Source: Lysinibacillus contaminans | GTDB lineage: Bacteria; Bacillota; Bacilli; Bacillales_A; Planococcaceae | DNA length: 64,000 bases | Assembly (NCBI RefSeq): GCF_001278945.1 | Contig: NZ_LGRV01000003.1 | Coordinates: 2,232,001-2,296,000, forward strand | Direction of reading: 5' to 3' | Shown here: piece by piece, positions 33,177 through 41,551 of the stretch | Layout: every line of letters starts with the position of its first letter | Position numbering within the stretch: position 1 is the stretch's first letter | Position numbers and translations under genes: made by a program | The notes under the pieces: model-generated | Told to the model about the DNA's origin: nothing | What the model saw: only the letters and a program-made list of their open reading frames with translations | The model's database searches: none

Positions 33177-33791
33177 ATGAAAGCCTTACTTTGGCATCGA
33201 ATGACAGCACAAAAACCCTTCTTTTTGCTACTAGTCCTACTCTGCATAATCTCCACACTCTTTGGTGCGCACTTTTTCAACAGCTTTTCGTTATTATTAG
33301 TTCCTACTACTCTCCTTTTACTACTCGTTCAGAGCATGTACGAGCAGGACAAACAGAGTAAGTGGACAGTATTTGTGAATGTATTACCTCTGTCGAAAAA
33401 AACACAGCTATTCGTTGACTTTCTATTTTGCTCTGGCATGTCCTTGCTTGCTTTTAGTGCTATTATTCCTAGTTATTTTTTACATCAAAATTCGACTAAT
33501 AACACCATTGAATATTTTGCTATATTTCTCGCATTTTTTAGTAGTATGGTTTGGTTAATAAGTTTGCAATTTTATGTACATTATTGTCCTAAATACAGCA
33601 ATTCTAGAATTTATGCTACATCTGGTGTTATTTTTATAATTCTCGCCATTAACATTCCTATTCATTATTACTTATCTTTAGTGTCCCCCCCACCTTTCAT
33701 CATTCTTATACCGACATGCTTTAGCATCATACCAGTTATTTTAAGCTTTCAAAAATGTGTTGTGCACTATAAAAAACAGGATATTTACTAA
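33177..33791 (+). CDS. ABC-2 type permease subunit 2
   Basis: A 204-residue membrane protein with six predicted helices, related in layout to the preceding gene (MYEQDKQSKWTVFVNVLPLSKK corresponds to the loop of subunit 1). Two ATG codons occur in tandem (33174 and 33177); I prefer 33177 because the AAGGGGGGA ribosome site is then 6-7 nt away rather than 3-4. It is the last gene of the GntR/ABC operon and is followed by a strong hairpin terminator. The heterodimer with subunit 1 is inferred from the gene order. Confidence 0.85.
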   Translation: MKALLWHRMTAQKPFFLLLVLLCIISTLFGAHFFNSFSLLLVPTTLLLLLVQSMYEQDKQSKWTVFVNVLPLSKKTQLFVDFLFCSGMSLLAFSAIIPSYFLHQNSTNNTIEYFAIFLAFFSSMVWLISLQFYVHYCPKYSNSRIYATSGVIFIILAINIPIHYYLSLVSPPPFIILIPTCFSIIPVILSFQKCVVHYKKQDIY

Positions 33792-33799
33792 AAATAACA

Positions 33800-33836
33800 T
33801 ACGCCACGAACCCGTACTTCTAGGGATTCGTGGCGT
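33800..33836. terminator. Bidirectional terminator between converging genes
   Basis: An 11-bp perfect TACGCCACGAA stem continued by CCC/GGG after a single bulged base (33800-33813 with 33822-33836), with A- and T-rich flanks on both sides. It serves the ABC operon on the plus strand and possibly the haem operon on the minus strand. Confidence 0.8.
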
Positions 33837-33876
33837 AAATTTTAAATATGCTAAAAAATGTAGTTAATCGTATACT

Positions 33877-34371
33877 CTATTTCTTGTCAATCACTACATG
33901 TGTTAACGTATCTTCTGCAAAATCAATGTCAAACGCTTTACCAAACCCTACAACATAACGTCCTTTTACTGGTGTTAGCTCAAATAATGAGAAATCAAGT
34001 GTACGTAACAGTTTCATCATATTCGCGCTATGAACCTCATCGAATGCTGCAAACACTTCCTCATGCCCTTCATTGCCTAAATTCTTAGGCGTACATTGCC
34101 AGCGTGCGCGCTCTGTCGCAAAATGATTCTGTGTCACTGCTTGATCTGCTACACATAATACATCTACAACTTGTGCTTGATCTAGCAGCTGATGATGCTC
34201 TGCAATTCGGCTAACATAAACATAAAACTTACCATTTACTCGCACAAAAGCTGCCGAACTACTAAATGGATTCCCTTCTTTGTCTACAAAGCTAAGCAAA
34301 AAGCTTTTTCTTCCTTGAATAAATGTTTCATAATCTTTTCTAATTTGTTCCATATCAATTGTTTTTTGCAT
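33877..34371 (-). CDS. HugZ-like haem utilisation protein (pyridoxamine oxidase fold)
   Basis: A 164-residue split-barrel protein of the HugZ/pyridoxamine 5'-phosphate oxidase-like group (GRKSFLLSFVDKEGNPFSSSAAFV at the start, ARWQC in the middle, GRYVVGFGKAFDIDF at the end). HugZ proteins bind haem and in some bacteria degrade it, releasing iron. The start is ATG 34371 with AGGAG 8 nt upstream, overlapping the end of the ATPase gene. It is the last gene of the Fur-box-controlled ABC uptake operon, which makes intracellular haem handling the most likely role. Catalysis cannot be asserted from sequence, and simple haem storage or flavin binding remain possible. Confidence 0.85.
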   Translation of the reverse strand: MQKTIDMEQIRKDYETFIQGRKSFLLSFVDKEGNPFSSSAAFVRVNGKFYVYVSRIAEHHQLLDQAQVVDVLCVADQAVTQNHFATERARWQCTPKNLGNEGHEEVFAAFDEVHSANMMKLLRTLDFSLFELTPVKGRYVVGFGKAFDIDFAEDTLTHVVIDKK

Positions 34372-34382
34372 AGTGAAAACTC

Positions 34383-35165
34383 CTAACATTTAACTGTATT
34401 TTTTAATTGAATCCGCGGGGCTGTATCCCACGTGACATGCTGAATTTCCGCTTCCATTTTATAAATGGATTGTATCATATGCTCTGTCATGACATCTTCA
34501 GGCGTACCAATTTCTGCGCGGTATCCATCTTTTACAACAACAATTCGGTCACTATAACTTGAAGCTTGATTTAAATCATGGAGTACCATGACCACCGTCA
34601 TGCCAGTATCACGGTTGAGTTCACGAACTAGCTCTAACACCTCATGTTGATGCGCAATATCTAAGTAGGTTGTTGGTTCATCTAATAGTAATATTTGAGG
34701 TTTCTGAGCTAATGCCATCGCAATCCAAGCACGCTGTGATTCTCCGCCTGATAACGCGGCAATGGACTGATCTCTATAATGTGTCAGCTGCGTTTTTTCA
34801 AGTGCCCAATCGACAATTGCATAATCCTCATCATCCAAACGTTCAAACCACTTTTTATGTGGATAACGACCATATGATACTAAATTACGAACTGTAATAT
34901 CTGAAGGTGCTTGATTGCGCTGACTCAAAATACACATTTTCTTGGCAATTTCTTTTGACGACAATTTTTTCATATTTTCTCCGTCAAACGTAACAGTACC
35001 TGCGCTGTAAGGAAGCATACGTGCAACCGCTTTTAAAATAGTTGACTTACCCGAGCCATTTGGTCCGATTATCGATAATACCTCACCTTTTTTGACATCA
35101 AATGAAAAATCATGGACAACTTCTTTTTGCTCGTAACGAATCGATAGCTGTTCAATTTTTAACAT
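34383..35165 (-). CDS. Haem/siderophore ABC transporter ATP-binding protein (FecE/FhuC type)
   Basis: A 260-residue ATPase: Walker A GPNGSGKSTI (about residues 35-44), signature LSGGESQRAWIAMAL, Walker B ILLLDEPTTYLDI and the switch histidine in VMVLHDLNQAS. These are the features of ATPases energising FecCD-type importers. Its ATG overlaps the permease stop codon by one base (TAATG), indicating coupled translation. It should power uptake of haem bound by the IsdE-like lipoprotein encoded upstream. The C-terminal extension is short. A ferric siderophore as substrate is the alternative. Confidence 0.93.
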   Translation of the reverse strand: MLKIEQLSIRYEQKEVVHDFSFDVKKGEVLSIIGPNGSGKSTILKAVARMLPYSAGTVTFDGENMKKLSSKEIAKKMCILSQRNQAPSDITVRNLVSYGRYPHKKWFERLDDEDYAIVDWALEKTQLTHYRDQSIAALSGGESQRAWIAMALAQKPQILLLDEPTTYLDIAHQHEVLELVRELNRDTGMTVVMVLHDLNQASSYSDRIVVVKDGYRAEIGTPEDVMTEHMIQSIYKMEAEIQHVTWDTAPRIQLKNTVKC

Positions 35166-36154
35166 TAAAACGCCTTCTTTCTCATTAAGTATAAAAAGTA
35201 AGGACCACCAATGACAGCCATTAATATCCCCGCTGGAATATCAAGAGGTGCAAACAAAGTACGACCACCTGTATCGGCAATCAATAAAATGATCGCTCCC
35301 ATTGCCATACTCATCGGCAGCATATATTTATAATCTGAGCCGACAAGTAAACGTGCCATATGCGGAACAATTAAGCCAACAAAACCAATCATACCGATAG
35401 CCGCTACTGAAATAGCTGCTAAAAATACGGCTAAAATAGACAGCGTGATACGTATCCGTGTCACATTTTCACCTAAGTTCGTTGCAACTTGATCGCCTAA
35501 ACGAATGATGTTTGCCTTGCGAATAGCAAAAATCGATAATATCCAACCGATAATGGCATACACATAAATCATTTGTAAAGAGGCATACCCTTTTGCAGCT
35601 AAACTACCATTCAACCATTGCACTGCTGATGGCAAACGGTCACTGTATAAGATCGATAGAAAACCAATAATCCCGCCACATAAGGCATTAACCGCCACCC
35701 CAGATAAAATAATCGTAATTGGCGAAATGCCCGAACGACGCCAAGCAAGGGCATACACAATGCCCGCTGCTAGTAACCCACCGACAAATGCAGCTAGTGG
35801 GATTAAATGTGTATATTCAGGGTTTGCTAACATAATGATTAGCACAAATGCAGCCGCACCACTTGTAACTCCCGTTAACCCAGGATCTGCAAGTGGATTG
35901 CCCATTACCGCTTGTAAAAGGGCTCCTGATATGGCTATGTTCGCACCAATAATGAGTGCTAGTAGAACACGAGGCAGACGAATATCCCAAATAATCGTTG
36001 TATAAACGCCTTCTTCACGACCATTAAAAATTGTTTTTAAAATATCTGGAATTGAAATGTGCACACTGCCTAACCCCATCGCAATAATCGCTGCAATAAT
36101 CGCTAGCACAAACGTTATGATGACAATTGTGCGACTTCTTGTTGTACTTATCAT
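35165..36154 (-). CDS. Haem/siderophore ABC transporter permease (FecCD family)
   Basis: A 329-residue permease with about ten membrane helices and the FecCD signatures AIIAMGLGSVHI, GALLQAVMGNPLADPGLTG and FVGLIVPHMARLLVGSDY. It should form a homodimeric channel for the IsdE-like lipoprotein. ATG 36154 has GAGGAG 6 nt upstream. Copy 3 of the structured repeat lies between the lipoprotein gene and this gene, ending about 20 bp before this start codon; it could change the expression ratio of the two. The next gene is coupled by a one-base overlap. Confidence 0.93.
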   Translation of the reverse strand: MISTTRSRTIVIITFVLAIIAAIIAMGLGSVHISIPDILKTIFNGREEGVYTTIIWDIRLPRVLLALIIGANIAISGALLQAVMGNPLADPGLTGVTSGAAAFVLIIMLANPEYTHLIPLAAFVGGLLAAGIVYALAWRRSGISPITIILSGVAVNALCGGIIGFLSILYSDRLPSAVQWLNGSLAAKGYASLQMIYVYAIIGWILSIFAIRKANIIRLGDQVATNLGENVTRIRITLSILAVFLAAISVAAIGMIGFVGLIVPHMARLLVGSDYKYMLPMSMAMGAIILLIADTGGRTLFAPLDIPAGILMAVIGGPYFLYLMRKKAF

Positions 36155-36174
36155 ATGAAACTCCTCATTTTATA

Positions 36175-36298
36175 TCAGTTACGCCTTAACGTAAATGCGT
36201 CCGGATTTTGAATTATGCCTGCATAATTAACTCCTCTCAAAATCCGTGACATCCGTCAGAAGCATAACTTTAGTCAGTTTGCGTTTAAACACCTCTGC
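36175..36298. repeat. Structured dispersed repeat, copy 3 (leader of the haem permease)
   Basis: About 124 bp. It has ACGCCTTAACGT, an outer stem CGGATTTTGA/TCAAAATCCG (36202-36211 with 36237-36246, perfect), an inner hairpin AATTATGC/GCATAATT (36211-36218 with 36221-36228), a GTGACATCCGTCAGAAGC block and a less well kept distal TCAGT region. The inner stem differs from copy 1 by two base pairs, both compensated. Confidence 0.85.
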
Positions 36299-36341
36299 AT
36301 AAAAGCGTATTTATCTCATCACGTATATAAGGAGAATTTAT

Positions 36342-37337
36342 CTACTGATTATCGTTAAAGAAGTAATCAGCAATTGTTGTTAATGCTGTGTCGACATTGG
36401 CAATCGATGTTACGCCAAAAGTACTGTAATCAAGCATATAGATTTTATCGTTTTTGTATGCTGATAATTGTGTCCACGCACTATTTTGAGCAACTTCTTG
36501 TTTGAATTTATCTTCACTCGCTCCATGATCTGCTGATGCCAAAACAAAAATCATATCTGGATCTGCGACAACAATTTCTTCTAAGTTAATCGCAGAATAC
36601 GTTGATTCCGTTTTTAATACGGACTGCGCAATATTATCTGCACCCAGTCGCTCTACTAAACTGCCTAAATATGATTTATCGTTCATGACCATAAACGAAT
36701 CAGATGTACCCATAACCAACATAACAGACGGCAGTTCTTTTCCTTGCGCTAGTGTTTCTAATTCTTTTTCTTTTGCTACGATACTTTGTAGAATTTCATT
36801 CATTTTTTCTTCTTTTCCAAAATATGTACCTAGGACTTTAAAACTTAATTTTAAATCTTCATATGAATCCGTTGGCAAATACGCTGTTTGTAAATTCATT
36901 CCTACTAATGCTTTATCAAGAGTTTCTTGTAATGAAGATGCACCAACAATTAACTCTGTTTGTAAGCTTGTGATTACTTCTAAATCTGGTGCCATCGGGG
37001 AACCAATACGAGTAATTGCATCAAAGTCTGTTGGAATTGGATTTGTAGATGTCGGCACGCCTACAGGTACAATGTCAAGTAAGTGAAGCATCTCTGTTAA
37101 AGGAACCGAAGTTGTCACAATTTTGTCTGGTACCGTTTCTGGGAATGTCGCTAATGCCTCTTGGAATTTCCCTTCATCAACACCATCTTTAAATACATCT
37201 GTCTCAACAACAGGATCCTTTGCTGCTTGTTCCTGTGATTCTACTTCAACTGAATCTTTACTTTTTTCTTCTTGTTCTGTACAGCCAAAAAGCGCTAACG
37301 ATAACGCTAGTAGACCTACCCCTGCAAACTTTTTCAT
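36342..37337 (-). CDS. isdE: IsdE-like haem-binding lipoprotein
   Basis: A 331-residue substrate-binding lipoprotein. The signal peptide ends in lipobox LFGC (Cys19), followed by a charged linker. The mature part resembles staphylococcal IsdE in several stretches: PTSTNPIPTDFDAI, IGSPMAPDLE, MVMNDKSYLGSLVERLGADN and TFGVTSIANVD. The two axial haem ligands of IsdE (a Met in GxPMxP and a His in a later loop) have counterparts in Met115 and His271 (SADHGASED). I therefore call it haem-binding rather than siderophore-binding, from remembered IsdE sequence and not from an alignment tool. A Fur box and promoter lie directly upstream. The permease and ATPase genes follow after the repeat. No NEAT-domain surface protein is in the window. 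Confidence 0.8.
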   Translation of the reverse strand: MKKFAGVGLLALSLALFGCTEQEEKSKDSVEVESQEQAAKDPVVETDVFKDGVDEGKFQEALATFPETVPDKIVTTSVPLTEMLHLLDIVPVGVPTSTNPIPTDFDAITRIGSPMAPDLEVITSLQTELIVGASSLQETLDKALVGMNLQTAYLPTDSYEDLKLSFKVLGTYFGKEEKMNEILQSIVAKEKELETLAQGKELPSVMLVMGTSDSFMVMNDKSYLGSLVERLGADNIAQSVLKTESTYSAINLEEIVVADPDMIFVLASADHGASEDKFKQEVAQNSAWTQLSAYKNDKIYMLDYSTFGVTSIANVDTALTTIADYFFNDNQ

Positions 37338-37358
37338 TAATAATTGCCTCCAATTAAG

Positions 37359-37373
37359 TGATAATGATTTTCA
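37359..37373. promoter_or_regulatory. Fur box of the haem uptake operon
   Basis: TGATAATGATTTTCA matches the 7-1-7 Fur consensus TGATAATNATTATCA with one mismatch. It lies just downstream of the predicted transcription start and about 20 bp before the ATG, so bound Fur would block transcription when iron is sufficient. Confidence 0.8.
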
Positions 37374-37382
37374 ATATCACTT

Positions 37383-37411
37383 ATATTATCAGAGTTAATT
37401 GAGAAAGACAA
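37383..37411 (-). promoter_or_regulatory. Promoter of the haem uptake operon
   Basis: Minus strand TTGTCT (37411-37406), 17-nt spacer, TAATAT (37388-37383). The match is moderate, but the Fur box placed at its start site supports it. Confidence 0.5.
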
Positions 37412-37433
37412 TAGATAATTGAGAAATATTTTC

Positions 37434-37478
37434 ACTAAAAAAGGGATTATTCACCTAGATCTCGGTGAATAATCCCTT
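37434..37478 (-). terminator. Terminator of mlpA
   Basis: Perfect 15-bp stem (37441-37455 with 37464-37478), an 8-nt loop and a T-run on the minus strand, directly after the mlpA stop. Confidence 0.93.
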
Positions 37479-37483
37479 ATTAG

Positions 37484-38707
37484 TTATAGCTTCGGCCCAA
37501 TAATCGAAATTGCTGGCTCTGCTTTTAAAATTTTTGAAATGAGGCGATCTACAGATTCCATTGAAATGGCATCTATAGAATCTAAAATCTCGTCCACAGA
37601 ACGATGTTTGCGATGTACAAGTTCATTAGTACCGTTACGGTTCATACGTGACCCCGTTCCTTCTAAACCAAGTACAAAGCTGCCTTTTAGTTGTTCCTTG
37701 GCGTTATCAAGCTCTTCTTCCGTCACGCCACCAGCTACAATATCCAGCAATGTTGCATCAATCGTATGTTGTAGCTGTGGCAGTTGTTCACGACTCGTGC
37801 TACCATAAATCGTAAATGCACCTACGTCTGCATAGCAAGATTGATAAGAGAAGATTGAATAAGCTAAGCCACGCTCCTCCCGCACTTCTTGAAATAAACG
37901 AGAGCTCATATTGCCACCAATAATATTATTCAGTGCAATAAAACTATACATATCTGGATCCTTCACACCGATTGCAGGGTAAGAAATAGCTAGGTGTGCT
38001 TGCTCCGTATCACGCAGTTTCACAATTTCGCCAGGACTGAATTCGGGCTTCGTTAACACAGGCACTACCGCTAAAGGTGACGCCTCATACTGTCCAAATA
38101 AGTCCTCAATTGTTGCCAGTAGTTCTGCTGAGATATTACCTGCTACCGAGATAACTACCGATTTTGGCCCATAATGCTTCGCCATATACGTACGAATCGT
38201 ATCAGCTGTAAATGTTTTTAACGTTTCAGGTGTGCCTAAAATCGGACGGCCAAGTGCATCATTTGGATACATGACTTCCCATAACTTTTCGTGGACATCG
38301 TCGTCTGGCGCATCTTCACTCATTAATATTTCCTCTAGTACTACTTGGCGTTCCTTCTCTAATTCTTCCTTTGCAAATGTAGAGTGAAAGAACATATCTG
38401 CTAAAATCGTAACCGCCAGCTCCGCATGATGGTCTAATACTTTTGCGTAATAGCAAGTATTTTCCTTTGATGTGAAGGCATTTAGCTCTCCACCAATACG
38501 GTCAAATGCTTCGGCAATTTGGCGGGCTGAGCGTGTTGCTGTTCCCTTAAAAAGCATATGCTCAATAAAATGTGTAATCCCATTTTCTTCTGGTAATTCG
38601 TAGCGTGAGCCTGCATCCACAAAAATCCCAAGTGTAACTGATCGCACATGGTCAATTTGCTCAGATACAATTCGCACGCCATTTTGACATGTGTGTACTT
38701 GTACCAA
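37484..38707 (-). CDS. mlpA: M16 zinc protease MlpA (YmxG)
   Basis: A 407-residue M16B peptidase with the inverted zinc motif HFIEH at residues 46-50 in NGITHFIEHMLFKGT, followed by the distal glutamate in EKERQVVLEEI; both mark a catalytically competent protein. The C-terminal ERGLAYSIFSYQ is the substrate-groove signature. In B. subtilis MlpA (YmxG) lies immediately after pnpA/ylxY and is reported to influence protease production; the physiological substrate is not known. The start is TTG 38707 with AGAGGGA 7 nt upstream. The gene is bounded by the pnp terminator upstream and its own terminator downstream. Confidence 0.93.
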   Translation of the reverse strand: MVQVHTCQNGVRIVSEQIDHVRSVTLGIFVDAGSRYELPEENGITHFIEHMLFKGTATRSARQIAEAFDRIGGELNAFTSKENTCYYAKVLDHHAELAVTILADMFFHSTFAKEELEKERQVVLEEILMSEDAPDDDVHEKLWEVMYPNDALGRPILGTPETLKTFTADTIRTYMAKHYGPKSVVISVAGNISAELLATIEDLFGQYEASPLAVVPVLTKPEFSPGEIVKLRDTEQAHLAISYPAIGVKDPDMYSFIALNNIIGGNMSSRLFQEVREERGLAYSIFSYQSCYADVGAFTIYGSTSREQLPQLQHTIDATLLDIVAGGVTEEELDNAKEQLKGSFVLGLEGTGSRMNRNGTNELVHRKHRSVDEILDSIDAISMESVDRLISKILKAEPAISIIGPKL

Positions 38708-38724
38708 ATAACTTCCCTCTTTCC

Positions 38725-38758
38725 ATTAAAAAAGACTGCGTATAAAGCGCAGCCTTTT
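38725..38758 (-). terminator. Terminator of pnp
   Basis: A GGCTGCG/CGCAGTC stem with one G-U pair (minus strand; arms within 38731-38740 and 38749-38758) followed by six T. It is 11 bp after the pnp stop and just before the mlpA ribosome site. Confidence 0.8.
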
Positions 38759-38769
38759 GTTTATGCTAA

Positions 38770-40884
38770 TTATTCACCTTGCTCAGCGCGTTCTTTTTCT
38801 TCTTTCACGACTACTTTACGTGATATATTGACACGACCTTGCTTGTCGATTTCAATGACTTTCACAAGTAATTGATCGCCAAGTTTTAGTACGTCTTCAA
38901 CTTCTTTTGTACGCTCTTCTTGGATTTCAGAGATGTGTAATAAACCATCTTTACCAGGGAAGATTTCACAGAATGCACCGAATTTTTCAATACGTTTTAC
39001 AGTTGCTAAGTAGTATTCACCTACTTTTGCTTCACGTACGATATTCTCGATGATTTGTTTAGCACGAGCATTCATTTCTTCATTTGCAGAAGCAATGTAA
39101 ATTGTACCGTCTTGTTCTGTATCAATTTTTACGCCAGTTTCTTCGATGATTTTGTTAATTTGTTTACCACCTGGTCCAATTACGTCACGGATTTTATCAG
39201 GATTGATTTTCACAATAAGGATTTTTGGTGCGTAAGCAGATAATTTTTCACGTGGCTCTGCAAGTGTTGCAAGCATCGATTCTAGAATGTGCATACGACC
39301 AATTTTTGCTTGTGTTAATGCTTCTTCTAGAATATTGCGTGATAAACCATCGATTTTAATGTCCATTTGAAGTGCCGTTACACCTTTAGCTGTACCTGCC
39401 ACTTTAAAGTCCATATCACCAAGGTGATCTTCCATACCTTGGATATCTGTTAAGATTGAATAATTCTCACCTTTTTTAATAAGACCCATTGCAATACCTG
39501 CCACTGGTGCTTTTAAAGGTACACCTGCATCCATCATTGCTAAAGTAGAAGCACAGATTGATGCTTGAGACGTTGAACCATTTGATTCAAGCACTTCAGA
39601 TACACAACGAATTGTATATGGGAATGCATTTTCATCTGGTAAAACTGCTAATAATGCACGTTCGCCTAAAGCACCGTGACCGATTTCACGACGGCCTGGT
39701 CCACGAATTGGGCCAGTTTCCCCTACTGAGAATTGCGGGAAGTTATAGTGGTGCATGAAACGTTTAGATTCCTCTACACCTAAACCATCGATAATTTGTA
39801 CGTCGCCAAGTGCGCCTAATGTACAAATTGAAAGGGCTTGTGTTTGACCACGTGTGAATAATGCTGAACCATGTGTACGTTGTAGTAAACCAGTTTCAGA
39901 AGAAAGTGCACGAATTTCGTCTAATTTACGACCATCAGGACGAATTTTATCTTCTGTAATCTGACGACGTACTTCGTCTTTCACCATTTTATCTAAAATC
40001 GTGTGGACTTGTTTCATCGTTACATCATCAGCTTCTTGTTCTTCATAAGAAGCAACAATGCGTTCTTTTACAGCTTGTATTGCTTCTTCACGAGCATGTT
40101 TTTCAACTGTTTGAATTGCGTCATGCATTTCTGTTTCACATGCAGCTTTAATATCAGCTTGAATTGCTTCGTCGATTTCGAATAAAGTAATTTCTTTTTT
40201 CTCTTTACCAACTTCAGCTACAATTTGCTCTTGGAAAGCGATCATTTTTTTAATTTCTTCATGACCAAACATAATTGCCTCAAGCATAATTTCTTCAGGT
40301 ACTTCTAAAGCTCCTGCTTCAACCATGTTGATTGCATCTTTATTTCCTGCCACTGTTAAGTGTACAGTTGAATATTTAGACTGTTCGACAGTTGGGTTCA
40401 CAACGAATTCGCCGTCGATATAACCAACTTGAACACCTGCGATTGGTCCGTCGAATGGAATATCTGAAATAGATAATGCTAAAGATGAACCAATCATTGC
40501 AGCCATCTCTGCTGAACAATCTGGATCATTTGACATAACCATAGAAATAGCTTGTACTTCGTTACGGAAACCATCTGGGAACATTGGACGGATTGGACGG
40601 TCGATTAAACGGCTCGTTAAAATCGCATTCTCAGAAGGACGACCTTCACGTTTAATAAAGCCTCCAGGAATTTTACCTGCTGCATATAAACGTTCTTCGT
40701 AGTTTACTGTTAATGGGAAGAAATCTAATGGTTTTGGTGATTTTGACATTGTCGCTGTTGCTAATACTGATGTATCGCCATAACGTACTAATGCTGCACC
40801 GTTTGCTTGTTTTGCTAACTGTCCTACTTCAATAACTAGTGGACGGCCAGCCCATTCGTATGAATAGACTTTCTTTTCGTTCAT
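38770..40884 (-). CDS. pnp: Polyribonucleotide nucleotidyltransferase (PNPase)
   Basis: A 704-residue 3'-5' phosphorolytic exoribonuclease of mRNA decay. In order: a first RNase PH-like domain ([37 protein letters not shown] given only in part), an all-helical linker, a second RNase PH domain with [13 protein letters not shown] and MDFKVAGT, then the C-terminal KH domain ([16 protein letters not shown]) and S1 domain ([19 protein letters not shown]). Length and domains match bacterial PNPase. The leader between the promoter and the ATG contains an intrinsic-terminator-like hairpin. It lies downstream of rpsO, as in most bacteria. Confidence 0.97.
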   Translation of the reverse strand: MNEKKVYSYEWAGRPLVIEVGQLAKQANGAALVRYGDTSVLATATMSKSPKPLDFFPLTVNYEERLYAAGKIPGGFIKREGRPSENAILTSRLIDRPIRPMFPDGFRNEVQAISMVMSNDPDCSAEMAAMIGSSLALSISDIPFDGPIAGVQVGYIDGEFVVNPTVEQSKYSTVHLTVAGNKDAINMVEAGALEVPEEIMLEAIMFGHEEIKKMIAFQEQIVAEVGKEKKEITLFEIDEAIQADIKAACETEMHDAIQTVEKHAREEAIQAVKERIVASYEEQEADDVTMKQVHTILDKMVKDEVRRQITEDKIRPDGRKLDEIRALSSETGLLQRTHGSALFTRGQTQALSICTLGALGDVQIIDGLGVEESKRFMHHYNFPQFSVGETGPIRGPGRREIGHGALGERALLAVLPDENAFPYTIRCVSEVLESNGSTSQASICASTLAMMDAGVPLKAPVAGIAMGLIKKGENYSILTDIQGMEDHLGDMDFKVAGTAKGVTALQMDIKIDGLSRNILEEALTQAKIGRMHILESMLATLAEPREKLSAYAPKILIVKINPDKIRDVIGPGGKQINKIIEETGVKIDTEQDGTIYIASANEEMNARAKQIIENIVREAKVGEYYLATVKRIEKFGAFCEIFPGKDGLLHISEIQEERTKEVEDVLKLGDQLLVKVIEIDKQGRVNISRKVVVKEEKERAEQGE

Positions 40885-40903
40885 TCAATGAACCCCTCTC
40901 TAT

Positions 40904-40946
40904 TATAAAAAACACTTACTCATCTGTATGTATTAATAGTAAGTGT
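40904..40946 (-). promoter_or_regulatory. Terminator-like hairpin in the pnp leader
   Basis: Minus strand: a perfect 9-bp ACACTTACT stem (40946-40938 with 40920-40912), a 17-nt loop, then six T and ATAAT, about 20 bp before the pnp ATG. It lies between the promoter at 40987-41015 and the gene, so it is a candidate attenuator or processing signal rather than an operon end. Confidence 0.6.
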
Positions 40947-40986
40947 ACCAAAAATGCTTGTTCTATGCTAAATATTTCATTATTTA

Positions 40987-41015
40987 ATGATACATTGGAT
41001 TATTATACTTGCCAA
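40987..41015 (-). promoter_or_regulatory. Promoter of pnp
   Basis: Minus strand TTGGCA (41015-41010), 17-nt spacer, TATCAT (40992-40987), each five of six to consensus. It lies just downstream of the rpsO terminator, about 100 bp before the pnp ATG. Confidence 0.7.
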
Positions 41016-41040
41016 TTTATTTAGGAATCTTTTTTTGCAT

Positions 41041-41070
41041 AAAGAAAAAGCGGGAATAATCCCGCTTTTT
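41041..41070 (-). terminator. Terminator of rpsO
   Basis: Perfect 10-bp stem AAAAAGCGGG/CCCGCTTTTT (41045-41054 with 41061-41070), a 6-nt loop and a T-run, 9 bp after the rpsO stop. Confidence 0.93.
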
Positions 41071-41079
41071 GTTTGTCAA

Positions 41080-41349
41080 TTAGCGACGTAAGCCTAAACG
41101 AGTGATTAATTCACGGTAACGTTGTACGTCTGTTTCACGAAGATATTTAAGTAAGTGACGACGACGACCTACCATTTTAAGAAGACCACGCTCAGAGTGG
41201 AAATCTTTTTTGTGTGTACGTAAGTGAGTATTTAAAGCATTGATTTCAGCTGTTAAAACTGCTACTTGTACTTCTGGAGAACCAGTGTCACTTTCGTGAG
41301 TACGGTACTCAGCGATTAATTCGTTTTTACGTTCTTTTGTAATAGCCAT
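41080..41349 (-). CDS. rpsO: 30S ribosomal protein S15
   Basis: An 89-residue ribosomal protein that binds 16S rRNA at the central three-way junction. The sequence from [11 protein letters not shown] to [11 protein letters not shown] is typical, with the conserved HxxDxGSPEVQV-type stretch ([13 protein letters not shown]) and the HxxDxxSRRGLL-like [19 protein letters not shown] in partly altered form. ATG 41349 is chosen because AGGAGGT lies 8 nt upstream; the frame is open further, but no other start has a site. It has its own promoter and a structured leader and is followed by a terminator, so its regulation is separate from ribF and pnp. Confidence 0.97.
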   Translation of the reverse strand: MAITKERKNELIAEYRTHESDTGSPEVQVAVLTAEINALNTHLRTHKKDFHSERGLLKMVGRRRHLLKYLRETDVQRYRELITRLGLRR

Positions 41350-41443
41350 TTGTATTGACCTCCTAAATAATTGTTTATCCCCAATAGCACAGTGAACGTT
41401 GGAGTACTCGATACACCGAGCTAAGGTTAAGCACTTTATGCAC
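41350..41443 (-). promoter_or_regulatory. Structured rpsO leader, candidate S15 autoregulatory site
   Basis: On the minus strand the leader has a CTCG/CGAG hairpin followed by a larger CCAA/TTGG-closed element enclosing CACTGTG and then GGGGAT before the ribosome site. Bacterial S15 often represses its own translation through leader RNAs of varied shape; this is an inference from position and foldability, not a match to a known family. Confidence 0.4.
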
Positions 41444-41449
41444 TTATGA

Positions 41450-41478
41450 ATGTTACCATAAAAAGAATAGCCAAGCAA
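41450..41478 (-). promoter_or_regulatory. Promoter of rpsO
   Basis: Minus strand TTGCTT (41478-41473), 17-nt spacer, extended -10 TGG-TAACAT (41455-41450). It would give a leader of about 95 nt. Confidence 0.5.
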
Positions 41479-41551
41479 GCAATCCAATTCGCCGCAATGA
41501 TTTTATACCTACCTCTACTCTTTCGTAACATAAAACATTTGCTAAATCATA

